This document shows, one piece after another, positions 34,895-43,744 of a stretch of 64,000 bases of DNA (the stretch's first letter is position 1; every line of letters begins with the position of its first letter). Source of the DNA: Spirillospora albida. Its GTDB lineage: Bacteria; Actinomycetota; Actinomycetes; Streptosporangiales; Streptosporangiaceae. The stretch is from positions 238,740-302,739 of the forward strand of contig NZ_JOFJ01000012.1 in the NCBI RefSeq assembly GCF_000718255.1, written 5' to 3'. The notes below the pieces were generated by a model, which was given only the letters and a program-made list of their open reading frames with translations, searched no databases and was not told the origin of the DNA. A program made the position numbers and the translations under genes.

Positions 34895-35062
34895 CGGTCC
34901 GGAGTTCCATGATGCGCCCGCCGGGGCCGGGCCGTCCGGCGTTCAGCGGTCGCGCAGGTGGGAGCAAGGGGGTTGCGTGCGTGCAAGGGGCGGTGACCGG
35001 GGGTCGGGCACTGCGTCAGAGTGGGAGTCGGCCCACCCCCGCCAACCAGGCCCAGAGAGCGC

Positions 35063-35599
35063 ATGTTCGGATACAGCCCGACACGGAGACGTGAAACCGT
35101 CGCTGCGATGAACGGATCGGACGCATGGTCCGGGACGCGTACCGGTCCCGCGCCGTCGCTGGAACTCGGCGCCCCGCGAACCCGGGGCGGCGGGGCCGCG
35201 CCCGCGCGGCTGCTCGGCGAGATCGACCTGGCGTCGACGCCCGCCGCGGTGCGGCCGGCGCGGTCGTACGTGCGGGAGCTCGTCGGCCAGTACTTCGGCG
35301 CGGACCGCTCCGAGCTCGGCGACCTCGAGCTGCTGACCAGCGAGGTCATGACGCATTCGGTGCTGCACTCCAAGCCGCGCCGGAACGGGACCGTGACGAT
35401 CGCGGCGCTGCACGTCGACCGGTACGTCCGGATCGAGGTGATCGACGGGGGCGCGCGGGTTCCGGAGGAGCCGCTGCCGGCGCGGGCGCTCGCGCTGATC
35501 CGGGAGCTCTCGGCCGACTACGGGACGCACCGGGGCGGACGGGGCACGGCGACCTTCTGGTTCGGGGTCCTGGTCGGTGCGGGGTGGAGGCTGCCGTGA
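35063..35599 (+). CDS. ATP-binding anti-sigma-type protein (HATPase)
   Basis: A GHKL ATPase of about 178 residues. The domain begins near ARLLGEIDLASTPAAVRPARSYVREL; the N box is LELLTSEVMTHSVLHS (here Thr-His replaces the common Asn-Ala), followed by RIEVIDGGARVP and a G-rich end HRGGRGTATFWFGV. The missing N-box Asn may reduce ATP hydrolysis, as in several actinomycete paralogues. ATG 35063 is used; ATG 35108 is possible. Its stop overlaps the next gene's GTG (GTGA), coupling it to a DUF574 methyltransferase. Confidence 0.8.
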   Translation: MFGYSPTRRRETVAAMNGSDAWSGTRTGPAPSLELGAPRTRGGGAAPARLLGEIDLASTPAAVRPARSYVRELVGQYFGADRSELGDLELLTSEVMTHSVLHSKPRRNGTVTIAALHVDRYVRIEVIDGGARVPEEPLPARALALIRELSADYGTHRGGRGTATFWFGVLVGAGWRLP

Positions 35600-36366
35600 A
35601 CTTCGGGACGCTGGCGTGGGAACCGGTGCGGACGGCACCCGTCATCGCGCCCAGCGTCGCGCGGATCTACGACTACTTTCTCGGCGGTAAGGACAACTAC
35701 GCGTCCGATCGGGAGCTCGCCGAGAAAGCGCTGCGGAAGGCGCCGGTCCTCACCCGGATGGCGCGGGAGAACCGGGCGTTCCTGGAGCGGGCGGTGACCC
35801 GCCTGGCGGAGAAGGGGTTCCGGCAGTTCCTCGACATCGGCTGCGGGCTGCCGGCGGCGGCGAGCGTCGCCGACGTCGCCCGGCGCGTCCACCCGGAATG
35901 CCGGGTCGCGTACGTCGACAACGATCCGCTGGTGCTGACGCACGCGCGGGCGCTGCTGGACGTCGACGCGGGCACGGGCGTGTTCGGCGCGGACCTGCGG
36001 GAGCCGGCGGCGCTGCTGCGGGCGGCGGGGCGGCTGTTCGAGCCGGGGCGGCCCGTGGCGGTGCTGCTGTTCGGGGTGCTGGACTTCGTCACGGACGCCG
36101 AGGACCCGCGCGGCATCGTCGACGCGCTGATGGGCGGGCTGCCGCCGGGCAGCGCGCTGGTCCTCACGCACACGGAGCGGACGCCGGACATCGCGCGGCT
36201 GGCCGGCCGGGGCGCGATGGACGTGCCGTTCACGCCGCGGAGCCGCGCGGAGATCGCGGAGATCTGCGGTGGAATCGACATCGTGGAGCCGTTCCCGGCT
36301 CCGCTTCCGGCGGCGCCGTCCGCGCCGCTTCCGCTGATCGGCTGCGCGGGCCGCGGACGCGGCTGA
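35596..36366 (+). CDS. SAM-dependent methyltransferase, DUF574 / Methyltransf_19 family
   Basis: A 256-residue paralogue of the methyltransferase at 2383-3240. Signatures are SVARIYDYFLGGKDNYASDREL, RQFLDIGCGLPAAASVADVA (SAM motif I) and VAYVDNDPLVLTHARALL. Residues 240-256 are Ala/Pro-rich. The GTG start overlaps the stop of the HATPase gene. Pairing of DUF574 with HATPase or Scr1-type genes occurs twice in this window and suggests a common regulatory pathway. Substrate unknown. Confidence 0.87.
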   Translation: MNFGTLAWEPVRTAPVIAPSVARIYDYFLGGKDNYASDRELAEKALRKAPVLTRMARENRAFLERAVTRLAEKGFRQFLDIGCGLPAAASVADVARRVHPECRVAYVDNDPLVLTHARALLDVDAGTGVFGADLREPAALLRAAGRLFEPGRPVAVLLFGVLDFVTDAEDPRGIVDALMGGLPPGSALVLTHTERTPDIARLAGRGAMDVPFTPRSRAEIAEICGGIDIVEPFPAPLPAAPSAPLPLIGCAGRGRG

Positions 36367-36481
36367 ACCGATGCGAGCCGCGCTGCTGGTCCCGCCCGTC
36401 CAGGATGGCGATGATGCGTCCCGGGATGCGGAGTATTCGCTAGGATCGAGGGTCCGATCAGGGTCCTTACAAAGGCGAGCG

Positions 36482-37528
36482 ATGACCGCGGACAGCGAGC
36501 CGAAGTCCCTTTCCGAGATCACCCGGGACATGGGTTTCAACATGTCCGATGTCGCGGCGTTCTCGGGGCTGGACGAGAGCACGGTCTGCCGGCTGTGGGA
36601 CAACCCCGAATGGCTCGACCGGATCACCGGCCGGTCGCTGCAGAACCTGATGTCGTCCGTTCCGGGAATCGCGGAGTACTCCGCCGCGCACTCCCTCCAC
36701 CGGCGCCGGGACGCGCTGATGACGGCGCTGGACCGGGAGGGCCTCTCGGTCGATCCCGGGGCGCTGGAGGGTTCGGACGTGGCGCAGCCGCATCTGCTGA
36801 ACGCCCTCGAGGCGGCGGTGCTCATCGTCCGCGGGCAGGCGAACCAGCGGGTGTCGTCCTACATCGCGCGCTTCTGGGGCCGCGACCAGGACCGCGCGCT
36901 CGAGACGCTCTATTCGAACGAGCCCGGAACGGGCCTGCTGGACGATCCGCACCGGTTGTTCGAGGCGTCCATCGACCTCGCGCCGCGGCTGAACCGCAAG
37001 ACGTACTCGTTCCATTCGATTCTGGCACTGAACATTCTGACGCACCAGGTCAGCAAGGTGATGGGGACCCCGGAGGGCGATCTCGGGCTCGAGGCCGCGG
37101 GGCGCAGGTCGGCGTTCATGATGCGCGGTGTCGTGATGGGCTCGCTGATCAGTTCCGGTGATGTGGAACTCGCGGAGAGGTACCGGCGGGAACTGGAGAC
37201 GACACCGGTGTACGCGGCTTTGGAGGAATGGTCGTTCCCCACCTACACCCGCGACAGCCGCATCAGTTCCGACTTCACCCTGCCGAATTCGCTGTCGCTG
37301 CGGAACACGGCGCGGGAGATCCTGCGGGAGCTGGCGGTCTACAACGACGCCTACGTGTACTACCTGGTGTCGACCTATATCCCGCTCGCGCTGAGACGCG
37401 ACCCGGCGTTCGGCGGCAGGGTCGCCGATCTGGCGGTCGCGGTCGACAGGCGCGGGGCGGGATGCGAGGACGGAAGGGTCCGGCACGCCTGCGCGGCACT
37501 CGCGCGGAGGCTCAGGGGCATGGCGTGA
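36482..37528 (+). CDS. HTH-containing protein of unknown function
   Basis: A 348-residue protein. The N-terminal 60 residues look like a lambda-repressor-type helix-turn-helix (LSEITRDMGFNMSDVAAFSGLDESTVCRLW). The rest is helical (RRRDALMTALDREGLSV, SYIARFWGRDQDRALETLYSNE, RNTAREILRELAVYNDAYVYYL) and matches no family I know. ATG 36482 follows AAAGGCGAG. A TAGGAT hexamer at 36441-36446 could be its -10. Its stop overlaps the next gene's GTG start (GTGA at 37525-37528), so it may be cotranscribed with the methyltransferase. Confidence 0.65.
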   Translation: MTADSEPKSLSEITRDMGFNMSDVAAFSGLDESTVCRLWDNPEWLDRITGRSLQNLMSSVPGIAEYSAAHSLHRRRDALMTALDREGLSVDPGALEGSDVAQPHLLNALEAAVLIVRGQANQRVSSYIARFWGRDQDRALETLYSNEPGTGLLDDPHRLFEASIDLAPRLNRKTYSFHSILALNILTHQVSKVMGTPEGDLGLEAAGRRSAFMMRGVVMGSLISSGDVELAERYRRELETTPVYAALEEWSFPTYTRDSRISSDFTLPNSLSLRNTAREILRELAVYNDAYVYYLVSTYIPLALRRDPAFGGRVADLAVAVDRRGAGCEDGRVRHACAALARRLRGMA

Positions 37529-38331
37529 TCCAATGCGGAAGGTTGGGGTCGATGGTGGAGGGCACACCGGCGGGCACGACGGCATCGCTCGCGCGGCTGA
37601 CGCGGGAGCGGTGGGAGACGAACGCCGGCTACTGGGTCAAGATCATCCGTGAGCGGCGGGACCGCTACCGGACGGAGCTGACCGACGCCGCCGTCCTCGA
37701 CGCGGTGGGGCCGTGCGACGGGCTGCGCGTCCTGGACGCCGGGTGCGGCGAGGGCTACTTCTCGCGGACGCTGGCGGGCCTCGGCGCGGACGTCGTCGGG
37801 GTGGACGCGGCGCAGAACCTGGTCGACGCGGCCTCCGCCTTCCCGTGCGAGGGCCCCGGGTCGGTGTCGTTCACCCGGGCCAGCGTGGAGGACCTCCCGG
37901 TGGAGGACGACGGGTTCGACCTCGTCCTGTGCAACCACCTGTTCAGCCATCTGCCGGATCCGTCGCGCGCCATCGGCGAGTTCGCCCGGGTGCTGCGCCC
38001 CGGCGGACGGCTGATCATCCTGACCCTGCACCCGTGCTTCTACGTCGAGGACGCGGAGGCCGGCGCGCTGACCGGGATCCCCGCGGAGCGCTATTTCGGC
38101 TCGCGCGGCATCGACCAGCGGTTCCATGTGGACGGCCTGGACTCGCCCGCGATGATCACGTCCTGGCTGCGTCCGCTGGAGTTCTACGCTGGAACGCTCC
38201 GAGACGCCGGGTTCGTGATCGCGGACCTGCGCGAGCCGCACCCGTCCCCGGAGCTGCTGCGCGACGACCCGTGGTGGCGCAAGGGCTTCCCGACCGCCCT
38301 GTTCATGCTCCTCATCGCCGAGAAGCGCTGA
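37525..38331 (+). CDS. Class I SAM-dependent methyltransferase
   Basis: A 268-residue methyltransferase: VLDAGCGEGYFSRTLAGLGADVVGVDAA (motifs I and II), VEDLPVEDDGFDLVLCNHLFSHLPDP (motif IV) and FARVLRPGGRLIILTLHP (motif VI). It looks like a small-molecule O/N/C-methyltransferase; the substrate is unknown. GTG 37525 overlaps the upstream stop; ATG 37552, with GGAAGG ahead of it, is a realistic alternative that removes nine residues. Confidence 0.85.
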   Translation: MIQCGRLGSMVEGTPAGTTASLARLTRERWETNAGYWVKIIRERRDRYRTELTDAAVLDAVGPCDGLRVLDAGCGEGYFSRTLAGLGADVVGVDAAQNLVDAASAFPCEGPGSVSFTRASVEDLPVEDDGFDLVLCNHLFSHLPDPSRAIGEFARVLRPGGRLIILTLHPCFYVEDAEAGALTGIPAERYFGSRGIDQRFHVDGLDSPAMITSWLRPLEFYAGTLRDAGFVIADLREPHPSPELLRDDPWWRKGFPTALFMLLIAEKR

Positions 38332-38379
38332 TCACCCGGCGTGACGGCTCCCCGACCCGCCCGTGGGTAGGGTCGGGGC

Positions 38380-38979
38380 ATGAGGAATGTTCCGCCGCGG
38401 CTCGCCGGCCATCCGGACCGGCTCCGCTGGAACGCCAAGTACGAGGGGGGCGCCGACGCGCCGCCGCATCCCCTGCTCCAGCGGGCGCTGGCGCTGCCGC
38501 CGCCGGACGGCCCCGTCCTGGATCTGGCGAGCGGGCCGTCCGGGAGCGCCCTCGCGGCGGCCTCGGCGGGCCGCCGCGTGACCGCCGTGGACATCTCCGA
38601 GGTCGCCCTCGACCGGCTGGCGGCCGAGGCGGAGCGCCGCGGCCTGGCCGGGCTGATCACGCTCGTGCACGCCGATCTCGGCGAATGGCGCCCGGAGCCC
38701 GAGCGGTTCGCGCTCGTCCTGTGCACCGGGTACTGGGACGCGGGCCTGTTCGGCCCGGCCGCCGAGGCGGTGCTGCCGGACGGCGGCGTCCTCGCCTGGG
38801 AGGCGTTCACGGCCGGGGCCGCCTGCGGGCGGCCGGCCCGGCCGCAGCTGCCGGCCGAGTGGTGCCTCAAGGCCGGCGAGCCCGCCGCGCTGCTGCCCCC
38901 GGGGTTCACCGTCCTCAGCCAGGTGGACGTCCTGGAAACGGGCAAACGGCGGCTGCTCGCCCGGAGATCGCCCACCTGA
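38380..38979 (+). CDS. Class I SAM-dependent methyltransferase, small
   Basis: A 199-residue methyltransferase. It begins MRNVPPRLAGHPDRLRWNAKYEG, has GPVLDLASGPSGSALAAASAGRRVTAVDIS as motifs I-II and HADLGEWRPEPERFALVLCTGYWD as motif IV. The WNxKYEG start recalls TehB-type and related thiol/metalloid methyltransferases, but this is only a resemblance. It lies 48 nt after the larger methyltransferase gene. Confidence 0.82.
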   Translation: MRNVPPRLAGHPDRLRWNAKYEGGADAPPHPLLQRALALPPPDGPVLDLASGPSGSALAAASAGRRVTAVDISEVALDRLAAEAERRGLAGLITLVHADLGEWRPEPERFALVLCTGYWDAGLFGPAAEAVLPDGGVLAWEAFTAGAACGRPARPQLPAEWCLKAGEPAALLPPGFTVLSQVDVLETGKRRLLARRSPT

Positions 38980-39137
38980 CGGGGGCGCGGCGAGGCAGTA
39001 TCCTGGCGGTTCCCGCCGCCCGCTCCCGCGACCGGTAGATTGCGGGATTGGCCGCCTTTGCACGGATTTCACGCTGTTCTTAGAACGCAGCTGGCAGGGT
39101 GGTCTTCTTGCGACTGATGACCAGCGAGTGAGGAAAC

Positions 39138-40280
39138 ATGGCCGAGGATGACAAGCCCCGGGGCGAACCGGCGGTCAAGGCGAAGGCCAAGATCCCGAAC
39201 GCCAAGAACATCCGGAGCCCCCAGTTCACCCCCCACGGGATCAGCGCGGGCCGGGGCAGCGGGCTGGGCCGCCCGTCGGGGCTGACAGCCGCGCAGGCCC
39301 GCAAGCGCCGCCGGTGGATGATCGCGGGTTTCGTGGTGGCCGCGCTGGCGATCGCCGGCGGTACCACGTACCTGGTCACGCGCCCGGGCCCGGAGATCTC
39401 GGTGTCCGGGAGATTCGGCGCCGAGCCGAAGGTGACGATCCCCGAGAAGCTGCTGCCGGGTAAGAAGCTGGTGGTGACCACGCCGATCAGGGGCACCGGC
39501 CCGAAGATCGCGGACGGCGACACCATGTACGTCAAGTTCGTGTTCTACTCCTGGAGCAAGGACGCGAGCGACGAGAACGGCAAGAAGAGCGCGCACAAGA
39601 AGATCGGCTCGTCCTACGAGCAGCAGCAGGGCCAGCAGGACCGCCCGCTCGTCGTCGGCAAGAGCGGCCTGAAGGGCCTCGACAAGGGGCTCGTCGGGCA
39701 GACCGCGGGCAGCCGCGTCCTCCTGCAGATCCCGCCGTCGCAGGGCTTCGGCGACCAGGCGTCCCAGTACGGGATGGGCAAGGACGACTCGGTCGTCATG
39801 GTCGTGGACGTCCAGGCGACGGTCGGCAAGAACGCCGCCCCGCAGGGCACCGCCAAGAAGCAGAACGACAAGAATTTGCCGAAGGTGGAGGACCAGGGCG
39901 CCGGCAAGGCCCCCAAGGTCACGATCCCGAAGGTGGACGCGCCCGGCAAGCTCGCGGTCACCACCCTCGTCGAGGGCACCGGCCCGGCGCTCGCCAAGAA
40001 CGACGAGGCGGTCGTCAACTACCAGGGGCAGATCTGGAAGGGCGGCAAGATCTTCGACTCCAGTTGGCAGTCGGGGACGCCCGCCAAGTTCCCGATCGGC
40101 ACCGGCGGCACCGTCCCCGGCTTCGACAAGGGCCTGACCGGCGCGAAGGTCGGCAGCCGCCTGATGCTCGTCCTGCCGCCCAAGGAGGGCTACGGCAAGG
40201 GCGGCAACGAGGCCGCCGGGATCAAGGGCACCGACACGCTGGTGTTCATCGTGGACGTGGTGGCGAAGGTCCAGAAGTAG
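39138..40280 (+). CDS. Membrane-anchored protein with two FKBP-type peptidyl-prolyl isomerase domains
   Basis: A 380-residue protein. A cytoplasmic basic tail of about 58 residues precedes one membrane helix (WMIAGFVVAALAIAGGTTYLV, residues about 60-80). Two FKBP domains then face outward, roughly residues 95-230 and 255-380. The second is canonical (VVNYQGQIWKGGKIFDSSW, PGFDKGLTGAKVGSRLMLVLPPKEGYG); the first is more divergent (SGLKGLDKGLVGQTAGSRVLLQIPPSQGFG). It probably folds exported proteins at the membrane surface. GAGGAAAC precedes ATG 39138. A strong terminator follows. Confidence 0.9.
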   Translation: MAEDDKPRGEPAVKAKAKIPNAKNIRSPQFTPHGISAGRGSGLGRPSGLTAAQARKRRRWMIAGFVVAALAIAGGTTYLVTRPGPEISVSGRFGAEPKVTIPEKLLPGKKLVVTTPIRGTGPKIADGDTMYVKFVFYSWSKDASDENGKKSAHKKIGSSYEQQQGQQDRPLVVGKSGLKGLDKGLVGQTAGSRVLLQIPPSQGFGDQASQYGMGKDDSVVMVVDVQATVGKNAAPQGTAKKQNDKNLPKVEDQGAGKAPKVTIPKVDAPGKLAVTTLVEGTGPALAKNDEAVVNYQGQIWKGGKIFDSSWQSGTPAKFPIGTGGTVPGFDKGLTGAKVGSRLMLVLPPKEGYGKGGNEAAGIKGTDTLVFIVDVVAKVQK

Positions 40281-40293
40281 CACGGTCGCGGGC

Positions 40294-40334
40294 GGAGCGG
40301 CGGAATCCTCGGGGGTCCCGCCGCTCCGGCTTTT
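40294..40334 (+). terminator. Rho-independent terminator after the FKBP gene
   Basis: GGAGCGGCGG (40294-40303) pairs with CCGCCGCTCC (40318-40327) across a 14-nt loop and is followed by GGCTTTT. The U-run is unusual in this GC-rich DNA and makes the call good. Confidence 0.8.
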
Positions 40335-40485
40335 CCACAAGTTGGGCGCGTCGCGGTACGGGACGCGGACAACCGGAGGCGTTCTTTGATCGTCCTTCTC
40401 TCAGGAGGCCGATGGGTGTGAATGGGCGGTCGGGTGTGCGGTTCCCCTCGGGTATCGTCGGTGGCGCAATAATCACGGGGGGCTT

Positions 40486-43137
40486 GTGAGCAGCGAGGAA
40501 AAGGCGTCCGGGGTCGGCGGCCCCGAGACGGCGACGGACATGGACGGGGCTTCGGCCGGGACCACCACGCTGACCGAGGAGACGCCGGACGGCGCGGCGG
40601 CGGGAACCGCCGGGGAGGCAGCGGAGGAGACGGCCGCGGGCGCGCCGGACGACGCGCCGGAGAGCACGGACGACCCTGCGGAGAGCACGGCCGACACCAC
40701 GGCCGACACCCCCGGGGACCACGGGGAAGACCCAGCGGAGGACGGCGCGGCGGAAGCGGCGGCGGATACCGCTGTGAACGGCGCTCTGAAGGGCGAAACG
40801 GAAACGGAAGCCGAACCGGAAACGGCACCCGAACCTGAAACGCCGGCCGATCCGGAAACGGACGGAAGCGTCGCGGACCCGGCCGAAGAGCCCATCGGGA
40901 ATGAGCCCGAAGAGGCGGACGCGGAGAAGACCGCGGAAGCGGCGGCGACCGCGACCTCGATCGCGTCCGGAAACGACCTCGAAGGGGCAACGAAGGCCAC
41001 AAAGAACGACATATCACGGTTCGGCGGCAAAAGCGCGACGAAGGCCCGCAGCCGCCGCTCCCGCATCGCCCGCCGCGCCCTGTTCATCGCGCTCGGCGCG
41101 ACCGGTTTCTTCCTGCTGGCGTTCGGCGTCGCGTACGCGTTCACCCCCGTCCCGTCGCCGCAGCGGCAGGCGATCGCGCAGGGCCCCGCGTTCTACTACT
41201 CCGACGGCGAGACCCGCATCGCGAAGACCGGCGTCAACCGCGACGCGGTGGACCTCGAGCAGATCCCCAAGAGCGTCCGGGACGCGGTCATCGCGGCCGA
41301 GAACCGCAGCTTCTACCAGGACCCGGGCGTCTCGCTGAAGGGCACCGCGCGGGCGTTCTGGTCCACCGCGACGGGCGAGCAGCTGCAGGGCGGCTCGACG
41401 ATCACCCAGCAGATGGTCCGCAACTACTACGGCGGCATCGGCAAGGAGCGGTCGGTCACCCGCAAGCTCAAAGAGATCATGGTCGCGCTCAAGGTCGGCC
41501 GCGAGAAGGACAAGGACTGGATCCTCGAGCAGTACCTGAACACGATCTACTTCGGGCGCGACGCGTACGGCGTCCAGGCCGCCGCCAAGGCCTACTTCGG
41601 CAAGGACGTCTCCGCGCTCACCGCCGCCGAGGGCGCCTACCTCGCCGCCGCGATCCAGCAGCCGAGCAGCTTCGCCGACCCCTCCGACGCGCAGCGCGCG
41701 CACGCCGAGCAGCGCTGGCGCGCCGTCCTCGGCAACATGGTGCGGGACGGCGCGCTCACCGACGCCGGCGCCGCCGCGCTGACGTTCCCCGCGCCGGTCA
41801 AGCAGCGGGTCACCGACATCCTCAAAGGCCAGCGCGGCTACATGGTCAACCTGGCCAAGAAGGAACTGATCGAGAAGCACGGCTACACCGAGGACGAGAT
41901 CAACCGCAGCGGGCTCAAGATCACCACGACGTTCGACAAGAAGCTGATGGACGCGGCGAAGCAGGCGGTGACGTCCAGCACGCCGAAGAAGATGAGCGGG
42001 TCGATCCGCACCGCGGTGGTCTCGATCGACCCGGCGACCGGCCAGGTCGTCGCCTTCTACGGCGGACGCGACTACCTCACCGAGGCGATGACCAGCGGGT
42101 TCGGCGACTGGGCGCAGGTCGGGTCGAGCTTCAAGCCGATCGCCCTCGCCGCCGCCCTCCAGGACGGCAAGCAGCTCTCCGACACCTACGACGGGAGCTC
42201 CCCGCAGCGGTTCGCCGGCCACGACATCGAGAACGACCAGGGCGAGAACTTCGGCATGATCGACCTGGTCTACATGACCGAGCACTCGGTCAACACCGCC
42301 TACGTCAACCTCGGCCAGGACGTCGGCAACAGAAAGATCGCCGAGCTCGCCGAGAAGATGGGCATCCCGCCCGCGCGGATGACCCCCGCCCAGCGGTCGG
42401 CCGCCGTGTTCCCGCTCGGCGTCTCGTCCATGCACCCCGTCGAGATGGCGGGCGTCTACGCCACGTTCGCCGCCGAGGGCGTGTACCGGACGCCGTACGT
42501 GGTCAGGTCGGTCACCGACAACGGCGACCACACCCGCACGTTCACCGTGAAGGGCGAGCGCGCGTTCAGCGCCCAGGTGGCGCGCGACGCGACGTACGCC
42601 ATGCAGCGGGTCGTGCGGCGCGGCACCGGCCGCAACGCCCAGCTCCCGGACGGCCGGGACGTCGCGGGCAAGACCGGCACGACCGACAAGGGCCGCGCCA
42701 TCTGGTTCAACGGGTACATCCCGCAGCTGGCGACGACCGTGGCGATGTTCCGCAGCGACGGCAAGAAGCTCGACATCCCCGGATACGGCTCGTACGGCGG
42801 CCAGCTCCCCGCCCGGATCTGGAACTCCTACACGAACGAGGCCGTCTCCATCCAGGGCTTCAAGCAGGAGGAGTTCGGCGAGCCGTCCGAGTACACGGGG
42901 GGCTACGAACGCCCGACGTATCCGGCGCGTCCCGAATCGCCGACGACGTCCCGCCCCACGGACGAGCCCACGCGGACGCCGCCGACGACCGAACCGAAGC
43001 CGTCCAAGCCCGAGGAGCCGACACCGACTCCCACCGTCGTCCCGACCGGTCCGGGCGACGGAGACGGCGGAGGCGACGGTGACGGCGGCGGTGGAGACGG
43101 CGGCGACCCGGAACCGGGCCGCCCCGGCAACTCCTGA
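40486..43137 (+). CDS. Class A penicillin-binding protein (transglycosylase/transpeptidase)
   Basis: An 883-residue bifunctional cell-wall synthase. The first 190 residues are very acidic and Ala/Glu/Thr-rich (cytoplasmic). One membrane helix lies near 197-220 (ALFIALGATGFFLLAFGVAYAF). The GT51 domain shows AVIAAENRSFYQDPGVS and GGSTITQQMVRN. The transpeptidase has SSFK at residues 547-550 (nucleophile Ser 547), SVN at 601-603 and KTGT at 729-732. The tail is Pro/Thr- then Gly/Asp-rich. It polymerises and cross-links peptidoglycan outside the membrane. The GTG start has a GGGGGG run just before it. Confidence 0.93.
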   Translation: MSSEEKASGVGGPETATDMDGASAGTTTLTEETPDGAAAGTAGEAAEETAAGAPDDAPESTDDPAESTADTTADTPGDHGEDPAEDGAAEAAADTAVNGALKGETETEAEPETAPEPETPADPETDGSVADPAEEPIGNEPEEADAEKTAEAAATATSIASGNDLEGATKATKNDISRFGGKSATKARSRRSRIARRALFIALGATGFFLLAFGVAYAFTPVPSPQRQAIAQGPAFYYSDGETRIAKTGVNRDAVDLEQIPKSVRDAVIAAENRSFYQDPGVSLKGTARAFWSTATGEQLQGGSTITQQMVRNYYGGIGKERSVTRKLKEIMVALKVGREKDKDWILEQYLNTIYFGRDAYGVQAAAKAYFGKDVSALTAAEGAYLAAAIQQPSSFADPSDAQRAHAEQRWRAVLGNMVRDGALTDAGAAALTFPAPVKQRVTDILKGQRGYMVNLAKKELIEKHGYTEDEINRSGLKITTTFDKKLMDAAKQAVTSSTPKKMSGSIRTAVVSIDPATGQVVAFYGGRDYLTEAMTSGFGDWAQVGSSFKPIALAAALQDGKQLSDTYDGSSPQRFAGHDIENDQGENFGMIDLVYMTEHSVNTAYVNLGQDVGNRKIAELAEKMGIPPARMTPAQRSAAVFPLGVSSMHPVEMAGVYATFAAEGVYRTPYVVRSVTDNGDHTRTFTVKGERAFSAQVARDATYAMQRVVRRGTGRNAQLPDGRDVAGKTGTTDKGRAIWFNGYIPQLATTVAMFRSDGKKLDIPGYGSYGGQLPARIWNSYTNEAVSIQGFKQEEFGEPSEYTGGYERPTYPARPESPTTSRPTDEPTRTPPTTEPKPSKPEEPTPTPTVVPTGPGDGDGGGDGDGGGGDGGDPEPGRPGNS

Positions 43138-43151
43138 CGCCGGGCGTCAGG
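43133..43151. terminator. Compact hairpin at convergent stop codons
   Basis: CCTGACGC (43133-43140) and GCGTCAGG (43144-43151) pair around a 3-nt loop, and include both the PBP stop and the stop region of the convergent lipoprotein gene. Confidence 0.6.
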
Positions 43152-43539
43152 CGCAGGCGTCGCCGATCTGCTTCGGGGTCCCGGTCAGGACCGTGTTGAG
43201 CCGGGAGACGTCGCCGGTGCCCACGCCCGGGGCGGCGGCGCGCAGGGCGTCCGCCTCGGACTTCAGCGCCTTCTCCAGCTCGGCGTCCTCGGCGTCGGCG
43301 GCGAGCGCGTCCAGGCGTCCCGCCAGCCGCTCCGTCGCCTGCCGCCACTGCGCCGCGTCCGTCGCCGGAACGCCCCGCACCTGGGTGACGAACTGCTGGA
43401 ACGCCTTCTTCGTGTCGGCGCAGACGGCGTCGGAGTTGCCGCCCAGCGTCCCGCACGCGCTCAGCAGACCGGACGCCGCGAGGACCGCCATGCCCGCCTT
43501 CAGCCCTCCCGCCAGCGACCGAACCACCCGATTCCGCAT
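43147..43539 (-). CDS. Small lipoprotein, unknown function
   Basis: A 130-residue secreted lipoprotein. After a basic n-region (MRNRVVRS) and a hydrophobic core, the lipobox is LSAC with the lipidation Cys at about residue 29. The mature part is helical (DTKKAFQQFVTQVRGV, RLAGRLDALAADAEDAELEKALKSEADAL) with Cys in AVCADT and near the end (GDACA) that could pair. AGGAGG stands 4 nt before ATG. It is convergent with the PBP gene. No family recognised. Confidence 0.75.
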   Translation of the reverse strand: MRNRVVRSLAGGLKAGMAVLAASGLLSACGTLGGNSDAVCADTKKAFQQFVTQVRGVPATDAAQWRQATERLAGRLDALAADAEDAELEKALKSEADALRAAAPGVGTGDVSRLNTVLTGTPKQIGDACA

Positions 43540-43551
43540 TGACCCTCCTCT

Positions 43552-43579
43552 TTGCGCCTCTCCGGCGTCCGCCTATACT
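43552..43579 (+). promoter_or_regulatory. Predicted promoter of the SAM-IV riboswitch transcript
   Basis: TTGCGC (43552-43557), a 16-nt spacer and TATACT (43574-43579) lie so that transcription would begin about 43586, at the first base of the riboswitch. The lipoprotein gene on the other strand starts at 43539. Confidence 0.6.
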
Positions 43580-43586
43580 TCCGCAT

Positions 43587-43711
43587 CAGGTCATGAGCGC
43601 CAGCGTCAAGCCCCGGCTTGCCGGCCGGCAACCCTTCGTCCGCGATGGGGTGCCCCGGGTGAGGACCAGGCCGGGCGCGGCACCGCGTCCCGGCAAGCGC
43701 GGATCCCGCCC
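43587..43711 (+). ncRNA. SAM-IV riboswitch
   Basis: The segment follows the actinobacterial SAM-IV consensus closely: GGTCATGAGCGCCAGCG, CAAGCCCCGGCTTG, CCGGCCGGCAACCC, GATGGGGTGCCCCGGGTGA and GACCAGG, where GGTC (43589-43592) pairs with GACC (43664-43667) as P1, followed by the pseudoknot partner CGGCAAGCGCGG (43691-43702). Downstream, GGATCCCG/CGGGATCC (43701-43708, 43716-43723) can form a hairpin just before the Shine-Dalgarno AGGAAGG (43731-43737), consistent with control of translation by S-adenosylmethionine. The gene it should control is broken (see next entry). Confidence 0.87.
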
Positions 43712-43744
43712 TCGCCGGGATCCCCCGGCCAGGAAGGCACCGCC

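Noticed and set aside
30837..34967. Minus-strand frame of about 1370 codons opposite the MoxR and DUF5682 genes
   Set aside because: Composition is Arg/Gln/His/Pro-rich and lacks any domain, while the plus strand encodes recognised MoxR and DUF5682 proteins.
43587..43711. Interpretation of the leader as a SAM-I (S-box) riboswitch
   Set aside because: The core resembles SAM-I, but the order of helices, the GATGGGGTGCCCCGGGTGA segment and the downstream pseudoknot partner follow the actinobacterial SAM-IV pattern.
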